Assembly: GCF_018332515.1 (NCBI RefSeq)
Contig: NZ_BOQD01000120.1
Span: 1 to 61,543 of the forward strand
Reading direction: 5' to 3'
DNA from: Bacillus hominis
Lineage (GTDB): Bacteria > Bacillota > Bacilli > Bacillales > Bacillaceae_G
DNA length: 61,543 nucleotides
The notes beneath the pieces were generated by a model. That model saw only the letters and a list, made by a program, of their open reading frames with translations. It had not been told where the DNA came from and searched no databases. Shown in pieces: positions 22,491 through 30,708 of the stretch. How positions within the stretch are numbered: the stretch's first letter is position 1; each line of letters starts with the position of its first letter. A program made the position numbers and the translations under genes.

Positions 22491-22555
22491 ATTGTATAGG
22501 GAGGCATCTTTTCGTACTATCGCTTTCCATTACGTGAACATAACAGTTTTGTAAG
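22491..22555 (-). promoter_or_regulatory. BceR-type promoter of the three-peptide operon
   Basis: Minus strand: CTTACAAAACTGTTAT (22540-22555), 18 bp containing CGTAAT, then GCGATAGT, 19 bp, TACAAT (22491-22496). The palindrome is imperfect but the spacing is exactly that of the other sites. Confidence 0.75.
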
Positions 22556-22683
22556 ATTGGATGTCACTTATTGAAATGTTTAGTCTATCTTCATTATTTT
22601 CAGAAAAATGACTATTCAAACATGAAATGGGAAAGTATAATAAAGAAGTAAGTATTAAATTCCGTACGAAAGGGGTGAATGAG

Positions 22684-22818
22684 ATGAAACGTTCTTTAGC
22701 TGCGCGTGCCAAATTTTTAGATTATATCTATTTTTGTCGTGCGATTTTTCATGATGTAGTTGTTAACGGGATACGTATGCCCTTTTTTAACAATTGCATA
22801 GTAGCTATTGAACGATAG
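22684..22818 (+). CDS. Possible 44-aa leader peptide upstream of the ABC-F gene
   Basis: MKRSLAARAKFLDYIYF starts after AAAGGGGTG; a TATAAT is at 22636-22641. The frame ends just before two terminator-like hairpins that precede the ABC-F gene. This layout is typical of ribosome-stalling attenuators for antibiotic-resistance ABC-F genes. It could also be an independent hypothetical peptide. Confidence 0.45.
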   Translation: MKRSLAARAKFLDYIYFCRAIFHDVVVNGIRMPFFNNCIVAIER

Positions 22819-22850
22819 AAGTCTCTTCACCCATTTTTGATAAACGTGTG

Positions 22851-22878
22851 AAAAGGGAGCTATTTGGCTTCCTTTTTC
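22851..22878 (+). terminator. Leader terminator 1 before the ABC-F gene
   Basis: AAGGGAGC, loop TATTTG, GCTTCCTTTTTC: a short intrinsic terminator inside the leader. Confidence 0.55.
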
Positions 22879-22883
22879 TATGC

Positions 22884-22923
22884 CAAAAACCATGGGGAAT
22901 GTTTCTTTCCCATGGTTTTTTAT
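22884..22923 (+). terminator. Leader terminator 2 before the ABC-F gene
   Basis: AAAAACCATGGGGAA and TTTCCCATGGTTTTTT form a strong stem with a T-run, ending only 20 bp before the ABC-F start codon. Transcription would stop here unless read-through is induced. Confidence 0.75.
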
Positions 22924-22942
22924 ATTGAAAGGAGTACGGAAA

Positions 22943-24823
22943 ATGACAATTTGTAGTGTAAATAATGTAAAGAAATCTTTTGGTGGAAACATCATATTTG
23001 AAAATATATCGCTTGAAATAAAGAATGGAGAACGTATTGGATTAGTTGGTCGTAACGGTAGTGGGAAGACAACTATCTTTCAGCTTCTAACAGGAATGGA
23101 GAGTTTGGATGCAGGAGCCATTCATATGAAGAAAGGTACACGAATCGGTCATGTAGCACAAATTCCAAAATTCAATAATGAAATGAATGTATATGATGTA
23201 TTAAGCTCCGCTTTTAAAAAGGAAAAAGAGTTGGAGATAGAAATGCATGCTTTAGAAAAAAATATGGCGGAAGAACAGGAATCATCTGCTTTACAAAAAT
23301 TGATGGAGAGATACGGAGTAATTCAAGAAAGGTACGCGTTTCTCGGTGGTTATGAAATAGAAGCGAATATTATGAAGGTAGCAAATGGTCTACAGGTGAC
23401 GGAACTATTTCCCCGATCATTTATGGAGTTAAGTGGCGGAGAACAAACAAAAGTAAGCCTTGCGTACATGCTATTACAGAAACCGGATTTACTTCTACTA
23501 GATGAACCAACAAATCATTTGGACTTATTTGCAGTCGAGTGGTTAGAGCAATTTCTAAAAGAATATACAGGAACAGTTATGGTCATCTCGCATGATCGCT
23601 ATTTCCTTGATGAAGTTGTAACGAAAATTTTTGATTTAGAAGATGGAGAAATTCACGTGTATCATACGAACTATTCTCAGTTCGTTGAGGAAAAGGAAGA
23701 AAGGCTGCTTCAGGAGTTTCAGGCTTATCAAGAACAGCAGAAGAAAATAAAAAAAATGAAAGAAGCAATTAAGCGTCTACGTGAATGGGCAAATCAAGCG
23801 AATCCTCCGAATGAAGGATTGCATAAAAGAGCGAGAAATATGGAACGTGCGTTAGAACGTATAGAGAAGTTAAAGAGACCAATTTTAGAACGGAAACAGA
23901 TGGGACTTCAGTTTGAGGGGCAAGAGAGAAGCGGAAAAGATGTTGTTGTAATGAAAGAAGTGAGTAAAGGGTTTGCTGACCGATCTTTATTCGAGAAAGT
24001 AAATTTGCATATTCGTTTTCAGGAGCGTGCAGCTATCGTTGGACGTAATGGTACAGGAAAGACTACGTTATTAAAATTACTACTAGAAGAAATGAAGCAA
24101 GATACTGGTGAAATTCGGATTGGTAGTAGTGTAAAAATCGGTTATTTATCGCAACATGCGTACGCAAATATGAAGAACAATGTATTGGAAGCTTTCAGAG
24201 ATTGTGTAGCTGTAACAGAGGGAGAAGCAAGACATATATTAGCGCGATTTTTATTTTATGGTCCAGCTGTTTTTAAGAAAGTAACGCAACTTAGCGGTGG
24301 AGAAAAAATGAGGTTAAGACTCGCGCAACTTATGTATCAAGATGTTAACTTTCTTATTTTAGATGAACCGACGAATCATCTTGATATTGAATCAAGGGAA
24401 GTTTTAGAGGAAGCCCTTGAACAATATAACGGGACGATTTTAGCTGTTTCACATGATCGTTATTTCTTAAATAAGTTATTTGAAAAAACATATTGGATTG
24501 ATGAGCACAAATTATTTGAGTTTGCAGGGAACTATGCATGGGCTCGTCAAAAGTGGGAAGAAAAGGTTGAGAAGCAAGTAATAAAACAGAAACGCCAAGG
24601 AAGAACAAGTATTGAAACAGCCCCTCTTAAAAAGAAAGAAGCTAGGAATTTAGAGGAAGTTGAAAACGAGTTAATGCATATAGAAGAAGATATATATGCA
24701 CTCGAATGTAAAATGGAACATGTAGTTGATGTTGAAATGCTTGAACAATTGTATGAAGAAAAAAAGAAGAAAGAGTTGTTACGAGCGGAGCTATATAATG
24801 AGTTAGAGAATATTGTGGAGTAA
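22943..24823 (+). CDS. ABC-F family ATPase (ribosome-associated)
   Basis: A 626-residue cytosolic protein with two ABC ATPase domains and no transmembrane part. Domain 1: Walker A GRNGSGKTT, signature LSGGEQTKV, Walker B LLLLDEPTNHLDL. Domain 2: GRNGTGKTT, LSGGEKMRL, LILDEPTNHLDI. A charged linker of about 80 residues (KMKEAIKRLREWANQANPPN region) separates them and would reach the peptidyl-transferase centre; a coiled-coil C-terminal extension follows. ABC-F proteins rescue ribosomes or give antibiotic resistance. The start at 22943 follows GAAAGGAGT. The leader with two terminators suggests induction by ribosome-targeting drugs. Confidence 0.85.
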   Translation: MTICSVNNVKKSFGGNIIFENISLEIKNGERIGLVGRNGSGKTTIFQLLTGMESLDAGAIHMKKGTRIGHVAQIPKFNNEMNVYDVLSSAFKKEKELEIEMHALEKNMAEEQESSALQKLMERYGVIQERYAFLGGYEIEANIMKVANGLQVTELFPRSFMELSGGEQTKVSLAYMLLQKPDLLLLDEPTNHLDLFAVEWLEQFLKEYTGTVMVISHDRYFLDEVVTKIFDLEDGEIHVYHTNYSQFVEEKEERLLQEFQAYQEQQKKIKKMKEAIKRLREWANQANPPNEGLHKRARNMERALERIEKLKRPILERKQMGLQFEGQERSGKDVVVMKEVSKGFADRSLFEKVNLHIRFQERAAIVGRNGTGKTTLLKLLLEEMKQDTGEIRIGSSVKIGYLSQHAYANMKNNVLEAFRDCVAVTEGEARHILARFLFYGPAVFKKVTQLSGGEKMRLRLAQLMYQDVNFLILDEPTNHLDIESREVLEEALEQYNGTILAVSHDRYFLNKLFEKTYWIDEHKLFEFAGNYAWARQKWEEKVEKQVIKQKRQGRTSIETAPLKKKEARNLEEVENELMHIEEDIYALECKMEHVVDVEMLEQLYEEKKKKELLRAELYNELENIVE

Positions 24824-24837
24824 AGAAAATAGAATGA

Positions 24838-24886
24838 AAAAGAGCAAGTTGTTTTCTCATATTTTGAGGGAGGGCTTGCTCTTTTT
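24838..24886 (+). terminator. Terminator of the ABC-F gene
   Basis: AAAAAGAGCAAG and GGCTTGCTCTTTTT enclose a larger loop. Confidence 0.75.
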
Positions 24887-24976
24887 AGTATAATGAAAGT
24901 AGAAAAATTGGTATAATTTTCTTGTTACTGTGATAAGAGAATGAACTTTATGTTACTAAAACGTGAGGAGAATTTT

Positions 24977-26170
24977 ATGTTAGGATATGCGCGGATTGCT
25001 ACAATCGTCATGATTTGTTTAGTTTACGCAAATCATGTTTCACGTGAAACAGAAAATTTACAAATTTTTGTCGGTATTGCACTTTTTATTTATATTGTGA
25101 ATCATATTTTGCTTGTAAAAGCAAAAGGGAGTAGGAAACTTGTTTTTTATACCTTGCTCACAAACGGTATTGTCACAGCGTTATTAGGGTTTTTATTTCC
25201 CGAGACATGTTTGTATTTAATTATATTTGGAATTGATGCGGTAGGATTATTTATTCATGATTGGCGTAAAAGGATGACTTATTTTTTTATCGCTTTTTTC
25301 TTTCTTTGTTGGTTTATAAATATACTACATACGTATCAACATACAGAGAGTCTGGAATTGGAGAGTAATGCAATTAACTTTATGTTTATCATTTTCAGTG
25401 CTTTAGCTGGAAACTTAATAAAAAAACTTACAGCTGCTCGGCAAATGGTAGATGAGCAATATGGGGAATTAGCATTATCTCATACAGCTTTAAAAGAAGC
25501 ACATGAACAATTAAGGCTATATGCAAAAGAGGTAGAAGAATTGACAGCTGTTCGGGAGCGAAATGATATTGCCCGAGAAATTCATGATACTGTTGGTCAT
25601 AATATGACGGCATTACTTGTTCAGTTACAACTGGCAGAGGTTTTATGGAAACAAAAATCGGATGCTACAGAAGAGGTTTTACATACATGCCATGGGTTAG
25701 CTAGAAAATCACTTCAAGAAGTGAGAGCTTCTGTGCATGCCTTAAAAGAGGAAAGTAAACTAGGGAACATAATAGAGAATATGCGTGAAATGTTACATGG
25801 ATATTCTAAAGTGACGAAAGTGCAAGTATCTTTTCAATTACAAGGAGATCCAGTTTTGATTCCGTTGTCACTACAGCCTACGTTGCTTCGTATTATGCAA
25901 GAGTCTTTAACGAATGCAAAACGTCACGGAAAAGCTAGTTTATGTGAAGTAAGTTTAGTTTGTTCAGTGGAACAAGTTAAGTTATGTATTTTGGATAATG
26001 GTATGGGGGTCAATGAAGTAAGCCCTGGATTTGGCTTACTTAATATGAAAGAACGTGTAGAGGAGCATGGTGGAATCATTCAATTTGAGAGTGAAATAGA
26101 AAAAGGTTTTCGCCTAAAAATCGAATTTCCACTCAGAGAAAAAACATGGGTAATAGGGGGAGCGTTATGA
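24977..26170 (+). CDS. Sensor histidine kinase, LnrJ-like
   Basis: A 397-residue membrane sensor. About six hydrophobic segments fill the first 150 residues, followed by a coiled-coil linker, the HisKA_3 dimerisation domain with the phospho-acceptor in REIHDTVGHNMTALL, and a HATPase domain (QESLTNAKRHGKA, DNGMGV, GFGLLNMKERVEEHGG). The start at 24977 follows GTGAGGAG. Its stop overlaps the response-regulator start (ATGA). With the downstream ATP-binding protein and two ABC-2 permeases it matches the B. subtilis lnrJK-lnrLMN (yfiJK-yfiLMN) order, which gives resistance to linearmycins. Orthology is inferred from gene order. Confidence 0.85.
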   Translation: MLGYARIATIVMICLVYANHVSRETENLQIFVGIALFIYIVNHILLVKAKGSRKLVFYTLLTNGIVTALLGFLFPETCLYLIIFGIDAVGLFIHDWRKRMTYFFIAFFFLCWFINILHTYQHTESLELESNAINFMFIIFSALAGNLIKKLTAARQMVDEQYGELALSHTALKEAHEQLRLYAKEVEELTAVRERNDIAREIHDTVGHNMTALLVQLQLAEVLWKQKSDATEEVLHTCHGLARKSLQEVRASVHALKEESKLGNIIENMREMLHGYSKVTKVQVSFQLQGDPVLIPLSLQPTLLRIMQESLTNAKRHGKASLCEVSLVCSVEQVKLCILDNGMGVNEVSPGFGLLNMKERVEEHGGIIQFESEIEKGFRLKIEFPLREKTWVIGGAL

Positions 26171-26823
26171 TTCGAATTATGATTGTTGATGATCAATCAC
26201 TGATTCGTGATGGATTGGCAATGATATTAAATTTACGTCCGGAACTGGAAGTGGTAGGGACGGCTAGTGATGGGGATGAAGTCGTACAAAAGGTGAAACA
26301 ATTACAGCCTGAAATTATTTTGATGGATATTCGGATGCCTCGTATGAATGGTGTTGAAGGAACTCGTTTAGTTAGAGAAAAGTTTCCTTATATAAAGGTT
26401 CTTATGTTAACAACTTTTAGTGATAGTGAGCTTATTTTTGAGGCATTAGAGCAAGGAGCGAGTGGTTATTTATTAAAAGACATGGAGACAGATGCCATTG
26501 TTCAAGCAATTTTAACGGTACATGGTGGAGGGGCTGTGCTTCCTCAAGATATAACAGCGCAAATTGTAAAGGAATTAAAAAAAACAAAAACAGTAGTAGA
26601 GCGTACCCCACCAGGACAACTAGAACAATTAACTGAGCGTGAAGTAGAGGTTTTAAGGGAAGTTGGACTTGGTTTAAATAATAAAGAGATTGCCAAAAAG
26701 CTATTCATTACAGAGGGAACTGTAAAGAATCACGTTTCTAATTTAATTAGTAAGCTAGAACTGAGAGATCGAACGCAAGCAGCGATATATGCAGTAAGGT
26801 ATGGCGTCACGATGTACACATGA
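26167..26823 (+). CDS. NarL/LuxR-type response regulator, LnrK-like
   Basis: A 218-residue response regulator. Receiver: IVDDQSLIRDG, phospho-Asp in IILMDIRMPR, LMLTTFSDSE and the switch Lys in GYLLKDM. C-terminal LuxR HTH: LTEREVEVLREVGLGLNNKE, ITEGTVKNHVSNLISKL. It starts at the ATG overlapping the kinase stop, with GGGGGAGC upstream. It would activate the exporter genes that follow after a terminator; the CTACA-N7-TGTAG repeat at 26920-26936 is a candidate binding site. Confidence 0.9.
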   Translation: MIRIMIVDDQSLIRDGLAMILNLRPELEVVGTASDGDEVVQKVKQLQPEIILMDIRMPRMNGVEGTRLVREKFPYIKVLMLTTFSDSELIFEALEQGASGYLLKDMETDAIVQAILTVHGGGAVLPQDITAQIVKELKKTKTVVERTPPGQLEQLTEREVEVLREVGLGLNNKEIAKKLFITEGTVKNHVSNLISKLELRDRTQAAIYAVRYGVTMYT

Positions 26824-26843
26824 CTTTTGGCATACATAAGTGT

Positions 26844-26873
26844 AAAAAAGCAGCAAAATTTGCTGCTTTTTTA
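26844..26873 (+). terminator. Terminator between regulator and exporter genes
   Basis: AAAAAAGCAGCA, loop AAAT, TGCTGCTTTTTT. It separates constitutive two-component genes from the inducible transporter unit. Confidence 0.85.
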
Positions 26874-26919
26874 TTTTGTATTTCTATCTCAAGAGCGATG
26901 GAGAGAAGAAGGAAATTTT

Positions 26920-26936
26920 CTACAATGAAAGTGTAG
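26920..26936 (+). promoter_or_regulatory. Inverted repeat before the exporter operon
   Basis: CTACA, seven bases, TGTAG, overlapping a TACAAT -10-like box about 40 bp before the start codon. No consensus -35 is seen. Possible operator of the adjacent response regulator. Confidence 0.35.
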
Positions 26937-26961
26937 ATGAATACAAAGGGGCTGAATCAAT

Positions 26962-27894
26962 ATGTTAGTCATAGATCATATTACAAAATCATTTGGCAAG
27001 AAGGAAATTGTAAAGAGTGTTTCTTTTGAAGTGAAAAAAGGTGAAACATTTGGGTTGCTTGGTCCAAATGGGGCGGGGAAATCAACGACGATATCAATGA
27101 TTTGCGGGCTAATTCCATACGATAGTGGTGATATAAAAGTAGGCGGAAAATCTGTAAAAGAGTATCCACTAGAAGCGAAAAAGAAAATCGGTATTGTCCC
27201 TCAAGACATTGCGCTGTATCCGACACTTTCAGCAAAGGAAAATTTAATCTTCTGGGGAAAGATGTATGGTTTAAATGGAAAGGTTGCAAAAGAGCGGGCA
27301 GAGAAAGTGTTGGCTTACGTCGGTTTACAGGACCGAGGGAAGGATAAAATTGAAACATTTTCAGGTGGAATGAAACGGCGTATTAATATTGGTGCAGCAC
27401 TTATGCACGAACCAGAGTTATTAATTATGGATGAACCGACAGTCGGGATTGATCCGCAATCGAGAAACCATATTTTAGAGACTGTTAAAAAATTAAATGA
27501 AAAAGGCATGACGGTCATTTATACGAGTCATTACATGGAAGAAGTTGAGTATTTATGTGAGCGAATTGCTATCGTTGATCACGGAAAGGTAATTGCACTA
27601 GGAACGAAAAGAGAGTTATGTAATCGTCTGACCGATGGATTTATAGTGAAATTGCAATTAAATCGCTATAGTACGGAACTGCTACAAAAGTTGAAAGCAC
27701 TACCTGTTGTTGAGCGTATTATTTTTGACGAAGATAATAGCACGATTGACATTGGATTAAATGGTGGCGAGGCAATTGGTACAGTTGTTTCAGTAGTTGT
27801 TGAGAACAACGCGCAAATTTTAAAGCTGGAAGTACAAGAACCGAATTTAGAAGCACTCTTTTTACAATTAACAGGACGTTCACTGCGTGATTAA
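26962..27894 (+). CDS. ABC exporter ATP-binding protein, LnrL-like
   Basis: A 310-residue ATPase of the drug/lipid exporter (DRA) type. Walker A GPNGAGKST, Q-loop PQDIALYPTLSA, signature FSGGMKRRI, Walker B LLIMDEPTVGIDP, H-loop YTSHYMEEVEYL, followed by a C-terminal regulatory region. It energises the two ABC-2 permeases encoded next (16 bp and 9 bp gaps), forming an exporter for amphiphilic antibiotics by analogy with linearmycin resistance. AAAGGGG precedes the start. Confidence 0.9.
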   Translation: MLVIDHITKSFGKKEIVKSVSFEVKKGETFGLLGPNGAGKSTTISMICGLIPYDSGDIKVGGKSVKEYPLEAKKKIGIVPQDIALYPTLSAKENLIFWGKMYGLNGKVAKERAEKVLAYVGLQDRGKDKIETFSGGMKRRINIGAALMHEPELLIMDEPTVGIDPQSRNHILETVKKLNEKGMTVIYTSHYMEEVEYLCERIAIVDHGKVIALGTKRELCNRLTDGFIVKLQLNRYSTELLQKLKALPVVERIIFDEDNSTIDIGLNGGEAIGTVVSVVVENNAQILKLEVQEPNLEALFLQLTGRSLRD

Positions 27895-27909
27895 GGAGGT
27901 TAGTGCGAG

Positions 27910-29106
27910 ATGAAAAGTTTCATTATTGCATGGAAAGATTTAAAAATCCGTTTAATTGATCGCCGCGGATTTATGATGATGTTAATTATGCCGCTTTTAT
28001 TAACAGCGATTTTAGGTTCAGCGTTAAGTAATGTATTTGATAGTGGTGGACTACCTAAAACAGTAATTGGCTATTATCAAGGGGGGACGGATGAGTTCGC
28101 AGATGTCTTTCGAAAAGAAGTATTGCAATCTAAAGAAATAAAAGATGACGTGAAAGTAAAGGTAGTTAACTCTCAGGAAGAGCTTGAAGATATGTTAAAG
28201 GAAAAGAAAATCGATGTAGGAATTGTCATCCCAAATAAATGGAGCGAACAAGTACAAGATGGAAAGTTAAAAGAACCAAAGGTGCTTATAGATCCATCAA
28301 AAGATATACAAGCGAAAATTGCTGAATCAATGATTCGTTCTTTTTCAGAACGTGTTCAAACAGTCGCAGTATCTACTAAAAGTGTTGTAACAGAATTAGT
28401 AAAATCCCAGCAGGGTGATGTGGCACAAGTTGCAAAAGATGTAAGTGGAAATCTACAGACGGTAGCAACTGCAAGTGCGAATCATATCGAAAAAGGAACA
28501 GTTGGTAAAAAAACAGTTGCAGCGATGCAATATTATGCAGCAGCGATGTTAGTCATGTTTTTACTATATAACATAACAGTAGGTGCGAAGTCAGTTGTAA
28601 CAGAGCAACGAACCGAAACGTTGGCGCGGTTGTTCAGTACACCGACGAGTTCATTTTCGATTTTATTCGGGAAATTTTTAGGTACATTACTATTTGCTTG
28701 TATACAATTTGGAATGTTTATAGTTGCTTCACACTTTATGTTTCATGTGGAATGGGGCGAAGACGTGTCTCAAATAGTAGTGTTGGGGGTTTCGTATGCA
28801 ATTTGTGTTTCTGGTTTATCCATGCTAATTGCAGCCTTTATTCGTGAGGAAAAAACAGCAGATTTAATGGGGGGAATCGGCATTCAAATATTAGCTATAT
28901 TAGGTGGATCAATGTTACCGATTTACGTATTTCCCGATACGCTTCAAACAGTTGCGAATATTGTTCCAAATAAATGGGCACTTACAAGCTTCTTAAATAT
29001 TATGTCGGGAACATCTTGGGATGTGCTACTCCCTATTATTTTAAGTTTATGTAGTGCAGGAATTATCTCCGTTATGATTGGAACGTTACGTTTACGTACG
29101 AGATAG
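27910..29106 (+). CDS. ABC-2 permease, LnrM-like
   Basis: A 398-residue permease: one N-terminal membrane helix (GFMMMLIMPLLLTAILGSAL), an extracellular domain of about 180 residues (GYYQGGTDEFADVF, KKIDVGIVIPNKW), then five helices with the typical ABC-2 region GAKSVVTEQRTETLARLFSTP. This is the type-V exporter fold. It pairs with the next permease to form the pore. AAGGAGG overlaps the stop of the ATPase gene. Confidence 0.88.
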   Translation: MKSFIIAWKDLKIRLIDRRGFMMMLIMPLLLTAILGSALSNVFDSGGLPKTVIGYYQGGTDEFADVFRKEVLQSKEIKDDVKVKVVNSQEELEDMLKEKKIDVGIVIPNKWSEQVQDGKLKEPKVLIDPSKDIQAKIAESMIRSFSERVQTVAVSTKSVVTELVKSQQGDVAQVAKDVSGNLQTVATASANHIEKGTVGKKTVAAMQYYAAAMLVMFLLYNITVGAKSVVTEQRTETLARLFSTPTSSFSILFGKFLGTLLFACIQFGMFIVASHFMFHVEWGEDVSQIVVLGVSYAICVSGLSMLIAAFIREEKTADLMGGIGIQILAILGGSMLPIYVFPDTLQTVANIVPNKWALTSFLNIMSGTSWDVLLPIILSLCSAGIISVMIGTLRLRTR

Positions 29107-29117
29107 GAGGGGAAATG

Positions 29118-30263
29118 ATGAAGAAGGTTTGGGCACTTTGTTGGCTAGAATTAAAACAAATCTTAATTAAGCCACAAAGTTATATACTCATGTTTGGAAT
29201 GCCTATTATTTTCACACTTATTTTCGGTGGGCTTTTAGGTGGAAGTGGGAATGAGAAAGTAAATGTTAGTTTAGTAGATAAAGATGGTTCTGTATTATCT
29301 AGCAAGTATTATGAGGAAATAAAGAAAAGTGATTTAATTTCTATAGAGAAGGTAACGTATGAGGAAGGGAAACAGAGGATCGAAAACAAGAAATCATCTG
29401 GTATAATCATCATTCCAAAAAATTTTCAAAAGAGTATGCTAGATAGAAAGATAGAAAATATTCAATTTCAAGCCAGTGCTGATTTCACTGGTGGAACTTC
29501 TGTAGAGCAAGTATTAGCAAGTGCATTAAAAAAGATGGAGATAGAAGTTAGTGCAGCAAGAGATTTTGAGAAGAAAAGTAACACTTCGTGGGAAACGATG
29601 TATGAAACAATTTATACAAAAGTAGAACCTGTTTCGATTCAAAAAGAATCGATTTTACATGATGATCAAAAGTTAAATAACGTTACAGGTCGAGCGGCAG
29701 GTTTTTCAATTTTATTCGTCATGATTGTCATGTTAAGTGCGACAGGAACTATTTTGAAAGCTAGACAACTTGGGGTTTGGTCTCGTTTATTAGAGGCACC
29801 AGTTTCAAAAGTTCAAATACTAGCAGGTTATATCCTTTCCTTCTTTTTAATAGGGTGGATTCAATTTGGTGTTTTAATGATATTAACGCATTCATTATTT
29901 GATGTGCAGTGGGGAAATTTATTAGGGGTTATTACACTCGTTTCAGTATTGTTATTAGCCGTCATTGGTCTAGCTTTATTATTGGCAAGTATAGTAAAAA
30001 CAACAGAACAGCAGTCAGCATTAGGTAATATCGTTGTAATTTCAACATGTATGATTAGTGGTCTTTATTGGCCGATTGAAATTGAACCGGCATGGATGCA
30101 AACGGCAGCAAACTTTGTTCCACAAACTTGGGCGATGCGTGGCTTTACGGAGTTAATTGTAAGGGGAGGTACATTAGCAGATATAGGAGGATATATTGGT
30201 ATACTCATTTTATTTGCAGGAGTATTTTTCGTAATTGGTTTAACAAGAATACGTTACGACTGA
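29118..30263 (+). CDS. ABC-2 permease, LnrN-like
   Basis: A 381-residue ABC-2 permease with the same plan as its neighbour: one helix, an extracellular loop (NVSLVDKDGSVLSSKYY...GIIIIPKNFQ), and five C-terminal helices (AAGFSILFVMIVMLSATGT, LGVWSRLLEAPVSKVQ). It is the second membrane half of the exporter. Two adjacent ATGs exist (29115 and 29118); GGAGGGGA favours the second. Last gene of the operon, with a terminator directly after. Confidence 0.88.
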   Translation: MKKVWALCWLELKQILIKPQSYILMFGMPIIFTLIFGGLLGGSGNEKVNVSLVDKDGSVLSSKYYEEIKKSDLISIEKVTYEEGKQRIENKKSSGIIIIPKNFQKSMLDRKIENIQFQASADFTGGTSVEQVLASALKKMEIEVSAARDFEKKSNTSWETMYETIYTKVEPVSIQKESILHDDQKLNNVTGRAAGFSILFVMIVMLSATGTILKARQLGVWSRLLEAPVSKVQILAGYILSFFLIGWIQFGVLMILTHSLFDVQWGNLLGVITLVSVLLLAVIGLALLLASIVKTTEQQSALGNIVVISTCMISGLYWPIEIEPAWMQTAANFVPQTWAMRGFTELIVRGGTLADIGGYIGILILFAGVFFVIGLTRIRYD

Positions 30264-30264
30264 A

Positions 30265-30313
30265 AAAAAGAAAGCAGATTTACAGCTTTACGCGCTGAAC
30301 TCTGCTTTCTTTT
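30265..30313. terminator. Bidirectional terminator
   Basis: AAAGAAAGCAGA and TCTGCTTTCTTTTT flank a long loop between convergent genes. Confidence 0.75.
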
Positions 30314-30477
30314 TGTGTGGTATCTTCCCTCGTTGAAATTATAATAGCGATCCCGAGCATAATAAAAAAAGCTAAAAAGAGGACGAACTTTGGGAAGAAC
30401 GGGAATAGTAATAGTGCCCCGACTATTATGATTGTTAATAGCACATAGTGCAGGACATATTGGAATAGGTTGTCCAT
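30280..30477 (-). CDS. Small membrane protein (65 aa)
   Basis: Two hydrophobic helices (YVLHYVLLTIIIVGALLLF and FVLFLAFFIMLGIAIIIS) followed by a charged tail. Start ATG 30477 after GGGGGCGAAAG. The 3' end runs into the shared terminator. No family is recognised. Confidence 0.65.
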   Translation of the reverse strand: MDNLFQYVLHYVLLTIIIVGALLLFPFFPKFVLFLAFFIMLGIAIIISTREDTTQKESRVQRVKL

Positions 30478-30708
30478 ACTTTCGCCCCCTTTTTGGTAGT
30501 GGATTGTTATTATTCTATGCGTGGCTATTAGGTAATAGAAGGTGCTTTTTGTTTTTTTGAGAGAAAACAATTAGCAAGGATTGACATAACTATTGAAAAG
30601 GAATAATCTTGAAATTAATTCATACTATTTTTATAGGAAAAATAAAGATAGTTACAGAAAGGGGCGTTATGTTGTTACATACTTAAAAAGAAAGTAAAGG
30701 TGAGAGTG

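Noticed and set aside
22717-22995. 92-aa minus-strand open frame across the ABC-F leader
   Set aside because: It runs through both terminator hairpins, has no convincing RBS and overlaps the real ABC-F start.
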